From the NCBI GenBank assembly GCA_963681505.1, contig OY811980.1, positions 4,674,004-4,738,003 of the forward strand: a stretch of 64,000 bases of DNA, in the 5' to 3' direction. The position numbers and the translations under genes are program-made. Below the pieces are notes generated by a model. That model saw only the letters and a list, made by a program, of their open reading frames with translations. It did no database searches and was not told the DNA's origin. Of the stretch, positions 41,245 to 53,868 are shown one piece after another; within the stretch, counting starts at the first letter, position 1; every line of letters begins with the position of its first letter. Origin of the DNA: Eunapius fragilis. Lineage: Eukaryota; Porifera; Demospongiae; Spongillida; Spongillidae.

Positions 41245-41569
41245 GTCGCTTCCCTGTGAACGCAATTAAATCGTCATAATGTACTGACCAACGTAATGTT
41301 GCAGTTTGATCATTCAAAAAAAAAATTAGATTAACTAGCCCCTACCGCGTGAAAAATCACGAGGTGATTCTATTATTCGAAGTCATCAAATGTTGATTCT
41401 AACTACATCACTCTTTCATACTTTTTTTTTTTAGATATTATTATTTGATAATAACACTTAGCAACAAGAATAAATACACCATATTGAACACAAATCACAA
41501 AACAACATTTTCTGCACAAAATAGCCCTCATGCTTATTACAGTAAACAATTGGGACAGTTCACGCAAAA

Positions 41570-41945
41570 CTGGCGTATCACGTTTATGTATATAAAGTTA
41601 TAAAAATGATTCACTTTGAAATCGCTACATCTCCCGAATCGTACATACTATTGACTCCTATTTTCAACACTTCACAGATACTACATCAATTCTCTCTGGT
41701 ACAATAATTTTTGGGCACTTGCATTAGCCTAATGCCAGTGCTGCAACGTCCGCTACTCCTTGGAGTTCAAACTGACCATACCTTTCGGCAGGACATCTCA
41801 ATCAACTTCTCGGTTTATGCGCAGAGAGGTCCTGTACCTATCGATTAGTCCTGTTCTTTAATTTTTAACTTGATCCATTACGGATATACAACTGTGCTAA
41901 GTAATTGCACATTTCTCGTTCAATTCGCGCCATTAACCCACTACA
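41570..41945 (+). repeat. Repeat R, third diverged copy
   Basis: It keeps the R phrases in order: tattttcaacacttcac, ttttgggcacttgca, ttcggcaggacatctcaatc, gtcctgtacctatcgatta and ctcgttcaattcgcgccatt. The outer start (gggacagttcacgcaaaact) is only loosely like gggaaagtttccgagaaaag. It lies upstream of the host gene's first exon and has no inverted partner within 10 kb. Confidence 0.65.
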
Positions 41946-42159
41946 ACCTGATTCTCGCTACTCCGAGCACATGTATATACAATAACCTCCCGTGCCCATG
42001 CCACTATATATATTAACATGAAGTACCACCGCTCTAACAAACGTCAGTGGTTCTCTTCTATAAACAACAAGATTCGTTAAGCGATCAAAATGCGTGGGAT
42101 TCAGCTACCATCACCATACAAAACACGGTGCGTACCACCAGTACTGATATGTGCGCACA

Positions 42160-42374
42160 ACAGCAGGGACGTAGGAATAGGTCCGGCAAGTCCGGCTTTT
42201 GCCGAATCACTTTTCCCCAGCACTTTATTTTTAATCGCATCTTTTCTTTTAGTTAACATCGCAGTTGCGGGTTGATTACAACTCCGCCATTCACGTAACA
42301 ATGATGTAATCCATCTGTGAAAAGCCGTAATTAATTCGCAGTTGCGAATGTTTGGGTCTGGGAACAAGGCTACA
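42160..42374 (-). mobile_element. MITE-like end related to the RecQ-bearing transposon
   Basis: The right end (reverse complemented from 42374) reads tagccttgttcccagacc, then cgcaactgcga, comparable with TAGTCTTGTTCCTAGACC and cgcagctgcga at 6291-7189. The phrases gatgtaatccat and cgcagttgcg are repeated in inverted order within about 100 bp. A left TIR was not found, so only one end is supported. Confidence 0.4.
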
Positions 42375-42734
42375 TTTTACTATCCCGTCGTAATAATAAC
42401 CGATTTATCATTGGTACATGGTGGTGCGCAGTGACCAAAATATAAATGCGTTACTATTAGACAAGTAACTATTATTTTGTGAGCGTCATTATAAAATCTA
42501 TCATTTTGCAAGCGATTAACCGATTTCTCAGTGATTCCTATCTACTGCGCCGATTCTGACATTACCATTGGCTCGGACCCGATAATCATATGACAACTTG
42601 TTCTACAAGCTATTCTGAGGTTCACCTTCTCAAATTGAAACTCGTGTATATGTATCCAATCGACCTAACCAGCCGGCATTGGTTTCAAGTTCCCTAAGCG
42701 TTCATTTGGCGTTATAAAGGTATAGCAGCGACGC

Positions 42735-44823
42735 TTCAAGCCACAATGGTTTGCAAAGTGGTCTTTTCTACACTACGATGAGGCAAAGGACGCAGTACTC
42801 TGCCATACATGTATTGAGGCCTGCAAGCTTAAGTGTGTTACTGCAAAACAACCAGGGCCAATGATTGCAAGTACATGCATCCAGTACTTTTTTGCATGCA
42901 CATGTATGCAATATATACCATTCAATTAGACTTTTAAACAATAGATGCATGTAATTTCTTTTTTGCATGCCATGTTTTGATTTTTGGCCCATTCTTTTTG
43001 ATGTACTTTTTTGCTTTTCAGTCATCATTGTGGCAGGTGGTTGTTGGCTTCTCTAATTGGAAAGATGCTACAGTATCGTTCAGGAACCATGAATCAAGCT
43101 CTTTCCATAAAGAAGCGGTAATGGTGATGGTAACTCTTCCTTCTACAACCCCAGATGTTGGAAAGCTTTTGTCAAAGCAGTGTGCTACAGATAAACAGAA
43201 CAATCGGCACTGTTTGTTTGAAATCATACGATGCATTCGGTTTCTGTGTAGACAAGGATTGGCCCTCAGATGTGATGATGATGATCAAGACGGAAATCTT
43301 AATTAACTCATACATATGAAAGCTTAAAAAACTGGCTTGTTAAAAAGGACAATGTTTACATCAGTTCAGAAATACAAAATGAAATCATCCAAACAATGAG
43401 TCTCCAAGTGCTAAGAGAAATCATGGCTGAGTAACGGTCTTCTCCTTTTCTGATCATTATGATAGATGAAACTACTGATTCATTCAACATGGAGCACGTT
43501 ACACTTGTCATAAGACATATCACCGAAGAACTGCAAGTGCATGTAGAGTTTTAAGGCTTGTATGCTGTGGATTCCACTGATGCTACAACTTTGGTATCTG
43601 TGATCAAGGATGCGATGGTACGAATAAATCTTCCAATGTCAAAAGTACGTGGACAATTCTATAATGGGGCACGTGTGATGAGTGGGATATGGAGTGGCGT
43701 TGCCAAACAAATAGCAAACATTGAACCAAGAGCAATTTTCACTAATTGCTGTGGTCATGCATTAAAACTTGCTGTTGCTGACACAGTAAAACAATCCAAG
43801 ATTATGAGAAATGCTTTAGAAACAACATATGAGATTATAATATTCCACAAAAAAAGAAGCAATTCTCAAAAAGATTAAAACAAACTTGCTTGATGCTCCA
43901 ACTGTTGGTATCAGAACACTATGTCCTGCCAGATGGACTGTAAGAGCAGATGCACTTGGTAGTTTAATTAGCAACTATGAAGTTTTGCAATCGACATGGG
44001 AAGAGTCAGTTAATGTAAGCAATGATACTGAAGTAAAAGCAAGAATTCATGAGGGTATCAGCTCAGATGAAAACCTTCGATTACTTGAATGGAGTCATTT
44101 TAGGTGAGATGCATGGTCTTAAAGAACTCAGATAATCTTAATATCACTCTGCAACACAAATCCATGTCTGCTATGGAAGGACATGGAATTGCTGTTATGA
44201 CTATTGTTACGTTAAAATCACTTCGCAATGATACATCCTTTGATCTTTTTTGGGACAAGGTTAACCTTATGGCATCCAAACTAAACGTCGATGAACCTCA
44301 GCTTCCTAGAATCAGGAAAAAATCTAAGAGGTTTGATGATGGTAAGTCTGATGGTGATTTTAATGCTGACCCAAGAGCCTTTTACAGGCAGGGTTATTAT
44401 GAAGTAATAGATTTTATCATTGCCGCTATACAAGAACGTTTTGATCAACCTGGATACAACAAATACCAGCAATTGGAATTAAGCTCTCTTGATAAAAGCA
44501 ATGAAGCAAGAGAAGTTAGTTGGAAGATGATCTAAATGGTATTTGGTGATGATTTTAACAACGGTCTACTTGAGGCACAACTTATCACATTCGGATTGCA
44601 TTTTCAACAGTTTCTTAAGGAGAAAAATGAGCCATTGAAAAATGATATGAGTATCTTTGATGTCAAGGATTACTTCACCTCTCTCTCTCAGGGTCAACAA
44701 AGTCTGTTGTTTGAAGTGAAAATTCGAGTGGAATCAGAATTGTCATTGAGATTATATGTACAAATCGAATTTGATAACGCTGGTTATTTTATACTGGTGC
44801 GTCATGAACATTGTGATCGCTGA
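42735..44823 (+). pseudogene. zf-TTF hAT transposase (ZMYM1-like), decayed
   Basis: Pieces in order: about 42740-42835 reads WFAKWSFLHYDEAKDAVLCH followed by TCIEA (TTF finger); 43018-43306 reads FSNWKDATVSFRNHESSSFH, KEAV; about 43455-43555 reads IIMIDETTDSFNMEHVTLVI, the first catalytic aspartate of the DUF4371 region; 43558-43878 reads VRGQFYNGARVMSGIWSGVA and FTNCCGHALKLAVADT; 43886-44107 has LCPARWTVRADAL; and 44104-44823 has the C-terminal helical part. The hAT dimerisation domain is missing or too decayed to see. Stops at 43306, 43552 and 44533 and frameshifts near 43880 and 44105 break it. Confidence 0.82.
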
Positions 44824-44939
44824 TGTAATGTGCTATTTGTAGGTCAACTCCAATTGCCCGATCGGTTAGGCGTCTAACAGGCACCTGAAGATAACATGCG
44901 GACACATCCTAAAGCGATTGGTACACATGGCGTGCTTTA

Positions 44940-45075
44940 AAAACTTTCGTGTCTTGAGTTATACTATCCCGAAGGAAGAAGAAGACGACGACGGAGTCAC
45001 GGAGGAGAAATTTTAGGTGGGACTGGGTACGGACGATGGGGACGAGAATTTTTGTTCTCTAAAAGTACACCGTCT
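44940..45075 (+). repeat. Dispersed repeat with (GAC)n core, copy 2
   Basis: It matches 15385-15480 through gagttatact, cccgaag, gacgacgacggag and tttttgttctcta. It lies about 120 bases beyond the end of the zf-TTF hAT pseudogene, so it may belong to that element's flank. Confidence 0.5.
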
Positions 45076-47380
45076 AATGACACGGATATAACGCAGAACT
45101 GTTCTCCTTTTTGTTATTGCTCGATTGCCACTAAGAGCGGAGTGAACCGACTCTTGGCTATCACGCTAGACGCGAATGACGTTTTTAATGACTTCATGAT
45201 ATAGCAGGATTCCTATATGGAACCTACTCGCGTAGGTTTCGATAAACTTTTGTAAAGCGTGAGTTGAAGTGTACGTGGCTATGCAACTACATCATAGCAT
45301 GCAAACCAACTAAAACTGCATACGAAATCATAACTTCCAAGATAATTTCAGCACATAATATGTGCTGAAAATTGAAATATCTCAAGCATGTTTGTTTGTT
45401 GCAGTTCCATGTTGAGCTCAAGGAAATAAGTGTACGTGCATAAAATAAGTGTACATGAATGCACGTAAAAAAAATGCTCAGTAGCGGATATGGGGGGGAG
45501 GGGATTAAACCTGCCCTTCGATAATATTATTCATAACAGGATATTAAGCAAACTGCATTGATAGTTGTGAATTAAAAAAAACTCCCTCTTTATCTGTCAC
45601 GCCCCCCTTCGTACTTCCGCCCCTTATGCATGATGCAAAGCAAGCAAGAGTATATTTGCATACCATACCATTCTAGTTGTTGTGACGGCAGGTAGCTATA
45701 ACATAATGAACTTCCGATTACGTGCCGAACATTTCTGATATCGACATAACAGCAAACTAGCGTCCTGTTTTCTATATCAACTAGTACTTCGATAGTGATT
45801 CGAGATCCTAGCATTTTCATGCAGCTAATCCTTACATTATAGCTTATCAGCTATTTCTAGCAAGGAAAGAATCTTGCATGCTAACGTCAACGAGATCGAC
45901 TCAACTAGCAGCTTTAGGACTGAGTTCCCTTTTGCTTCAAAGCTTCCAAAACTACTGATGATGCAACGCTAGCTCTTTTTGTTGCTCGACTTGAATAAGG
46001 GCTTTGGTTTGGGTCTGAAAGAACCGTTTTCGCATTGACGAACTTTAAAAATTATTCATTTCAAAATGGATGACAAAATAATCAAAACCTAAACTTTGGA
46101 TGACTGGTTTAGCGAACGGGTAAGCTACTATATAATTTGATTAGTGGAGGCATATCTTTTCAATTGCAGCTAAATGCGACGATCTTAAGGAATGCGTGTT
46201 GGTAAAAGTACCAAAAACAACTTTTACCGCCTCTAAACAGCACTTATACTATAACAGCGTTGAAAGTTTGGCTTGTACGATCGATACCGCCGCCAACATA
46301 ATATACATTGCACTTTTCAGTATAATCCGAAGAGTAACTAAACAGATTGCACAAACGAAAATAATTATGAAGTCATATTTGGATGTGACAAATTTCACAA
46401 CTTCAATTGTGTTGTCATGTAGTTTATCCACATAGCACTGCAATCAGATAAAACGTGATATCATTCACTATTTTCCGAAAAACGAATGTCAAACTAAAAA
46501 TTCCCGGGGCCGCCCGGACCAATAACAGGCCTTGGAATTTAAAGCCGCGTCCCTACCAGCGGGCATTAGGCAATGCTAGGTACTTTGACAAATCGCGAAA
46601 GTGGGTCCGTAAATCGATGTTCTAAAACTACGTCGAAAACTGGACACGTATTTCGTAAAGTTTGAAAAAGGTCTTAACAAGCGAAGAAACTTGTTCGATT
46701 ATCTGCACGGCTAGTCCGACTACACAGCTTGACTTAGTTAGCCAATTAGTTGTAGAATGCAACACCGTTGCCTAATTTCGAGCTGTTTTTAGTTTTGACG
46801 CATTGATTTCGTAGTATAACTTCGGGAATGAATCTTGCCTCTGATTGTGAACCAACCATCACGGGATTTATATTTTTTATTTAAATCAGGTATTGAACCA
46901 TCATACTACAAAGTATGAGGACGTTTGGATGATGCCCAAAGGGTGCTTTAACTACCCAGGCGTTTTGTGTTGGTCTGCATGAAAAAAGAACACACAAGCT
47001 AATGTAAATGTATCTTTATATTTTAACTAAGTAGGTTTAATTAGATTCTTTGTCTACAAAGCTTAAGCACATAGCCATTCCTTACAATAAAATATTTTGT
47101 GGCTACCCTATTTATTGCACACCCCATTCTTCTATCAACTAAGTTGTAAATTACATTACGTTGAAGATTGAACTGATTTTTCTATCTCTGTCGTTATAAC
47201 ATTGCAATTTGATGATGCCCACGCCCTGTGCTTTTCAAGCCAAATATTCATATTTAAATAGATGCATGCGTATCCATACGGGCATTACTGATGCGCATTT
47301 GCGCAACCAATGCTTTGTTGCTATTTAGAATGAAGATAGTTATTGATGTCAAGAGGCTCATTAATGATTATATGTAAAAG
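45076..47380. other. Gene-poor stretch
   Basis: No recognisable protein domain on either strand. ctttaactacccaggcg at about 46950 resembles the TIR of the element at 15507-20712 (ttaactaccctg) but no partner is present. Short open frames are AT-rich and lack motifs. Confidence 0.5.
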
Positions 47381-47383
47381 GAT

Positions 47384-48110
47384 GTGAGTGTGCATGGATC
47401 CCTTGTAGCTCCTGATATAATTAATGGCTTACTGCAATTTGAATTGCCTTTAAATGAATCCCAAACAAATGCATTCAACGATCCACTTTCGTCGGTCAAT
47501 GCTCTGCACACTAGCCAAACTGACACTTCTCAATCCATACCAATAAACCTTAGATCTAGCTACACTAAATATGAGGCAAGAAAAAGTGCTTTTAAAAAAT
47601 AAAAATAAAGGAATTTGATTACACATGTACATCAAATCAGGTTGAGTACTTGCTAGTGTTAAAATGCTAAACCATACAGTATCTTCAAAGTGCGATGATT
47701 AAGTTGGCCCACACGAAAGTGGGATTTCTATATAGCAAAGTTAAAAGTAAGATCATTAAAACACTGCTATGATTGTGTTGTCTCACCCACCTGATGAACA
47801 GCAAGATAATATGGTAAAATTTTGCAAAACACAGGTCAGGTATGCTGGACAAAAAGTTAAGAATCAGAAGAATAAGGATACATTTAGGAGAAGTATTGGG
47901 GAAAAAGTTGTAGAGAAAGAAGATTATTTCCTACCTAACTACAATATTAAATGTATTGTCGGATATATGGTGTCTACATGTACTTTGAACATCTTTGGTA
48001 GAAGAATGTACTCAGATAATGGGCATGTCGTTTGTGTGAATCCTTTTGCAATGCCAAAATTCCTAAAGGCATTGTAACCCGGCTATTAGAAGTTGAAGAA
48101 GATGGGGATT
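47384..48110 (+). pseudogene. Second copy of the unclassified 32-33 kb repeat family, fragment
   Basis: The frame at 47769-48077 contains DEQQDNMVKFCKTQVRYAGQ, clearly related to DEQDNIVKFCIKQGRKSKAL at 32.6 kb on the other strand, followed by NKDTFRRS where the other reads KALRRSHEE. Downstream similarity fades. The preceding frame (47384-47602) has no counterpart at 33 kb that I can see. Stops and frameshifts are frequent. Confidence 0.45.
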
Positions 48111-50368
48111 AGTGAACTTAATACATGAATCTATTTGTACATGGATTGTACATAGTGTGGTGTTTTTGATATGTTTCTTATGTCAGCTATGAATTAAAAA
48201 TTGTACTAGCAGTCAGATTTATCAGTTAGTACCATAATTCTAATCACTCAGTGCACATAGTTATATGTGTACTATTTGGCAGAATAACCTTTCTTTTTAT
48301 CATGGCCAATGGTAAGTGTTAGTTACTTATTGAAGCGATATCCAATGCATCCCTATGTATGATATCAGCAAGACTATGTATTTTAAAGTTTTGGTTCAGG
48401 CTGCACACTTATTTATATCTCTATACTGATTATAAACTCAACCGGGACAATTTCGTACCCTATCAATTCACGTACATTCGCGATCATTTCATTTGCGATC
48501 TTTCGAATAGCGTGGTGCTCGCAACGAAACGCATCACCATGAATATAAGGTATCTTTAGGATATAGAGTTTTTGCTCTTTCCAACGATATATAATACGCG
48601 GCTTAAATCACAATTTCAAAAAAATATCAAAGTACCTATAGCAATGCCCCCGAGCCGGTTTTATCACGACTGCGTCGTTTCGAGCTAGCAGCTTAAGTTT
48701 TGGTTGCCCCGACTTTTGTATATATATTAGGGCTCGGAAATTCCCCCGCCCCCCTCCCTCTCACCCCCTCAAAAAATCTCGAGACGTAAAATAAATCACC
48801 CGCGAGACGGCTTTTAATAATTTCAATGAAGTTTGAATGTTTACAACTGAAAGTTATTCATTAATCAAATGGTTAACAGACAGGAGATAATTAATATTTC
48901 TTTGGTGTATACGCAGAGGGCATTCGTAACCATGGAATCCCGTCATATACTTCGTAAAATCCAATTTTATACGAGTTTCCTAGATTACGAACCTCTCTGC
49001 GTACAGCTCTGCGACTTTTCGCGACTAAAAAAAGCAGAATCGGTCCTTCCGACTATAGTACATTTCTGAAATCTCATGGTACGAAATGCGTTGTCGACCG
49101 AACAGGCAATCGCACGCAAATAGTCGAATAACCTTATTAAGCCTAATTGATTACGCTCGCTACATTGCTTCCTCGATCCATGCTTTTCCAATGAATGAAG
49201 TCTCAAAACGAAACCGTAGCAATGCGGATAAATTAGAATTGCGCAGACACTTGTATATACTTGCTACAAATCTTATAAAGTCGCGTAATCATGAACTCCG
49301 GTTACTCCGTTGACACGGCCCGCCTGCATGATGAGCAATAGAAAGCTTAACTTGTCACTGAGCGGGCCAGTATATGCGTGAGGCATCAACCAACGTACAC
49401 ACATGAGATCAATATAATTAAACCACAAAGAATAAGACGTACAAACCCACCTTTTGACTCGAGAAATGCATTAATTTACGGTTCTCGTGTGAGAAAACAT
49501 CCCTGCATACGTAGCAACAGTCTTGCCATGTGTGCACTCATCACCGATAACGATTAATTGCTTACCTTTAAAGGCTATTTGCACGATAGAAGCCCCCTGC
49601 AGAGGTAATGATTTTTATGATTGCTGCTGATGTTCAGCAAATCTGAACGTCAGGAAGTCATGCATAATCAATTCAAAACTAAATTCACCTACCGTTTCAA
49701 TGTTTGAATACAACCAGTGTAGGACGTAAGATAAGATAAACGGTTAAAATTATTTATTATGCGGATAGCCTAATTGATTGGTGTGAATAATACTATGAGG
49801 GCGGGGTGGGTTAAATAAAGCAAGGTATAATACAAAAATCAAGACAAAAAAAATTACCGCGGGCCAGGAAACGAGACTAGCTGGTAATTACAATTTAACT
49901 GCTCAATAACTTCAAATTAGTGCCATTTTAATTGCGCGTCGTTAATAAGCTCCTATACTGTGACGCTAGCTAAATGTTGCGTCAGTGTCACCGTCAGCGT
50001 TAGCGTCGGTAAATCGTCAACAATCATCGTCACGTTGAGAACCTCATAGCACGGCCTCAGGGGCGGATCCATGCCGGAAAGGGGGGTGGGGTCTAAGATC
50101 AAATTCATGACGAGGGTGGGTGCAGGAGGAGGCGTGCCCCCACCCGTGGCGGGGCCAGGGGCACAACCCAAGCCGTTTTTTTTAGTTTCCCATTACTTTT
50201 CATAATGATAAACTGTCCTAAACAACTTAATATTGACGGCATCAAGTCTAACCTTTGGGCTAGCTACTCTGAAAAAGGGGTAATTAAGCCTGCATGGGAA
50301 AAGATGAGAAAACTCTTCAACCACCGCTTCTGGATTCTACTATACATCTCTACGAATCAGCATCAATG
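48111..50368. other. Gene-poor stretch with small inverted repeats
   Basis: No protein family recognised. The region has C-rich and G-rich patches (about 48740-48770 and 50080-50160) that generate spurious Pro/Gly-rich frames. One inverted repeat pair is listed separately. Confidence 0.5.
48908..49003. repeat. Imperfect inverted repeat (about 27-bp arms)
   Basis: tacgcagagggcattcgtaa at about 48908 is mirrored by ttacgaacctctctgcgta ending at about 49003, with an AT-rich centre. It is probably a small MITE or its remnant. Confidence 0.5.
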
Positions 50369-51090
50369 CACAGTTTTAAAAAAAGTGTTATCGTAACACG
50401 GTGTTCGTGCGCATGTTTAAAAATGACACACCCTGGGGCGTAGTAGTAACCACTCAGGAGTGTTACAGCCAACACCCCTGAAGTGTAGCCAGTACACCCT
50501 ATTGCGTGTTGACAGAGGTATCAGTATCTCGTATATGCACCGTAAATTGATGATCCCAACATAAATTGATATTGATAAACTATACAACAACAGATTCAAT
50601 TGATTTTAATACGGTGATGATAAATAAATACGACAAATGAACACACATATATGAAAAACTAGATGTCTTTACACGCTATGACGATCGAGCAGGTTGTTTC
50701 TCTGGTTCAGACACTATAAAAAATAAGAAATATATATATAGGTCAGGTAACAGTACAAGACATGTCTGACCTTAAATCTTGGGTGCATGCAGCCGTCATG
50801 TTCGAGAAGCAGAGGAGACCATTCTGTAACAATAACAACGTCAACCGTACTGATAGTGAAGCTTACCTCGAAAGCTAGGTAGGGCGTGTCCTTTTAGTGT
50901 TATAAACTTTGTTACGACGTATTAAAACGTGAAATAGAACCTCGATTCCTTACGCAGTGGCCCATATAATGCGGTAGCGTACGCTGTAGTAGCTGGGTAA
51001 CACGGCAGTAAATTCTTTCTTAGCGTATATATGGCAGCTAGTCTGCAGAGGAGTTGTACAGGCATTTCGAACTGCTGTACTACTAGTATC
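50369..51090 (-). mobile_element. CACTG-type transposon end module, copy 1
   Basis: It starts cacagttttaaaaaaagtgttatcg and, reverse complemented, matches 56205-56954 over most of its length (tgttacgactacacccc-like subterminal repeats, gatgatcccaacat, aacaacctgttcgat, gcatgcacccaagatttaag, gcgtacgctaccgcactatat). Short ggtgtta/taacacc subterminal repeats are concentrated near the outer end, as in CMC/EnSpm elements. The matching opposite end was not found; similarity stops at the palindrome cluster at 51.1 kb. Confidence 0.6.
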
Positions 51091-51104
51091 CTTGTTATGC
51101 GCGA

Positions 51105-51250
51105 AGCATGGATTTGCGCAATCCCGGGATTGTCCTGCGCAAACCCTGGATCCATGGTTTGTACCACAAACCATGGATTGACCGCGCAATCCTCGGATTG
51201 CGCGTGCGCAAACCATGGATCGATCGAGACAATCCTGGGATTGTTCTTGC
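51105..51250. repeat. Cluster of nested palindromes
   Basis: Within about 150 bp: caatcccgggattg, ccatggtttgt paired with acaaaccatgg, gcgcaatcc paired with ggattgcgc, and caatcctgggattg. TGCGCAA or TTGCGCA recurs six or seven times. The left half, reverse complemented, also matches the right half, so palindromes sit inside a larger palindrome. It is followed by a palindromic gtacatgtacatgtat. It lies at the inner break of the CACTG-type module. Confidence 0.75.
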
Positions 51251-51597
51251 GCAAAGTATAGATATGTACATGTACATGTATAAGCGATGGTTTAAACGGA
51301 GAATGATTTTATTACATCAAATGTGAAACGATGCATTGACTGGTATCATGTATGCGCGTGTACAAATAAAAGGACTATATTGTAACTATATTGTACAGTA
51401 CTATACACGAGACACCAAGCACAGTGAACAGCGCCATGGTTTAGAACTCTTAAAAATGTGGTAAGGCAAAGACAAGCAGCTTGGGTGATACCATTCCATA
51501 CACGTCCCACACTGTATCATATCTTCCTTGTGCCATGGAAGGCGACAAATGCAGTAGACTGGTACCTAGGATTGTAGTGGTACATTGTGCATGGCAT

Positions 51598-52128
51598 TCA
51601 TCCTCTGCAGATGAAGCTGGAAGACTGACATAGAGGTACTTTCAAAACACTGGAGGAGATGAAGGCGCAGCTTTTTCTCATCCCAGCACTGGTCTGATGG
51701 CTCATCTCCATTGCACAAAGATGCTGCACAGGCATTGCATACACCCCACAGTCACTTCCATTAGACTGTTGTTGCAATTGCATGATATTGACAGTCACGT
51801 CACTTTTACTGCAGTAAAGTAGACCTTAAGTGTTGCTGGAGAGAGAGAGAGTGGTAAGTCGGTTGTCATATACATTTAATTCCCCAAAAGTACATCCAAT
51901 TGTTGACACACATATCCAATGGGATTTATCTACATGTAACATTTGAACACCCTCTCCTCTCTGGATAGGAAATGAAAAGTTTTCCCCCAAAATTGGATTG
52001 TCTAATCCCTTACACTGTGGAAATCCCCTTTTAAGTAGTTGGTTAGCAGCAGAGATGTTTTTGTCTGTCAACCAATCACCTAAAAGGATAGCATTCTTGT
52101 CATCTAAATTTAAACTTAGTTCAGACAC
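51598..52128 (-). pseudogene. Ulp1-type (C48) cysteine protease domain, broken
   Basis: Frame 51826-52128 reads LGDWLTDKNISAANQLLKRG, PIQRGEGVQMLHVDKSHWIC (catalytic histidine in SHW) and ELNVYDNR (aspartate). Frame 51598-51798 reads QQQSNGSDCGVYAM, with the catalytic cysteine in GSDCG. A gap with a frameshift lies between them. H-D-C order and spacing fit SUMO-protease-like domains carried by many animal DNA transposons. It follows the cysteine-rich domain below in the same orientation. Confidence 0.7.
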
Positions 52129-52329
52129 CCAAATAGGATTAATACATTCTGCTTCATTTTTGCATGATTTCCCTCCATAGCAAAGACTGCATGTTGCATT
52201 TTTTTACCATTCAGGACACAACCACAATGACTGGATGAGCAGTCATTTTGCATTAGCAATATTCTCGATTTGTACTGTGAGCCTCCACAGTACATGTAAT
52301 TAGTTCTGCTTCATCTTTTTTTATGTGCT

Positions 52330-52750
52330 GTTGCTCGGTGCGCTTCCAGGAGAAATAAGCTTTGCTTCATCTTTTCCTTCAATTGTGCTGTTGCTGGATG
52401 AGCGTCAGGAGTAATATGCTCCACTTCATTTTGGCATGGCCTACCTCCATGGCAATGGCTAGTGCATGGTTTACCTTTAATGACACAACCACATCGCCGC
52501 GATGAGCAGCCTTTCTGACATGAGCAATTGTCTCCATAGAATTTATTACAGGGTTCTGCTTCTTTGAAGCCTCACGCAAGCTAATGAGTTTCTCATCTTT
52601 CCATCCTTTCACCATTAATGCATCATTTGATGAGCTACTACCAGAATACAATTTTAAATCACTTTCCTGATAGCAGGATTTAAGTACTCCTTGTGCACAC
52701 CTGAGGCAATGAAACATATGCTTGTTTTCAGTCTTCTCCACAACAATGCA
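52330..52750 (-). pseudogene. Cysteine-rich (CXC-like) domain linked to Ulp1 gene
   Basis: The frame at 52379-52741 reads HMFHCLRCAQGVLKSCYQES and LISLREASKKQNP, then goes out of frame. The shifted frame reads CNKFYGDNCSCQKGCSSRRC, GCVIKGKPCTSHCHGG, PCQN, a run of CxC and CxxxC motifs like the zinc-binding tail of some transposon integrases, then HPATAQLKEKMKQSL to a stop near 52325. One frameshift near 52555 breaks it. Upstream of 52860 no further exon was recognised. Confidence 0.55.
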
Positions 52751-52860
52751 TGGTAATCGTCTAGATTAGCTTGCAAAAGATCAGCATGATTTCTATACGA
52801 GGTAATTAAGGTATTAATGTGTAAAGGATTTTTAACCCACAACAACACTGTACAAGTCAC

Positions 52861-53868
52861 AACAAACTGTATCCAAACTCTGTCAATAGTAGCCTACTCT
52901 TAAAGCAGGTAGGCAGCATTCAATTTCATCCAGCATACTTCATGTTTGGCTTCAGGCTATCAGGGTCTGGATGTGATAAATAGACGTGTGTAGCTGCATT
53001 ACTGCATGAACAATTTTAGCATACAATGCAACAGGTAAAATAATTTGAGGCCTACCTACATAACCTGTTTCCTTGAGCTACTTGTGATAACATACTACCT
53101 GTCCAGCATAAGTCAAGTTTAGCTTCCATCATTATTCATAGCCCTTGCAAGGATTCTGGCCGGAAATAGATATATGAATATAATTACCGACTAAAGCGGG
53201 TACCTCACTCCCTGCCACATACCGCTCTATTTACCTTTTTGCTCCCGCTATCCCGCTAGCCGCCCGCTGCCCGTTCCACGTGCGTGCCAACACGTGGCAG
53301 GATACACGCGTTACTCACCATAATGAAGGCTTTCTTCGCGTCATCTTTCACGCACGGCAATCATCGTGCCAAGTTTCATCCTGTACTGTGTCAGTTAAGG
53401 GTACGTACATATACAATCAAGGAAACAGAGACACGAAACTACCGAACAACTGTACTACGCTAAGCTGATCACGTGACTACATCACATAAAATTCTAAATT
53501 TTTGGCCGCCTTTTTAAATCATTTATAAGAAATCGTTTACACACGTGTGTGGTACATTACGTCATACTTATCGCTGTGTGTATATACACTGAGGTCACAA
53601 ATCAACCAATCACATTGTTGCGCGCCTTTCATGATCTCCCGCCATCGGAGGACTCGTATATCATTGGATGGGAGTTTCTATTTAAGCCTAGTTGCTTCTG
53701 CACGCATACATGCAGAAAAAGTGTGTAAAATGCAGCACGGTCCTTACGGATTGCCACTAGAGTATTGGTCTCCGACAAGGTTACAGCGTGAAGTTCTTAC
53801 TGACCAAGACACCACCATACAGTGGTGCAAGTGTAACGGTTATTGAGAACTGATATTAATGAGTGCCA
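52861..53868. other. Gene-poor stretch with promoter-like composition near its end
   Basis: No domain recognised. Near 53670-53700 (tttctatttaagcctagttg) a TATA-like box lies in a stretch that could be part of an LTR of gypsy D, split from the rest by the CACTG-type element. This is a guess from position only. Confidence 0.35.
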
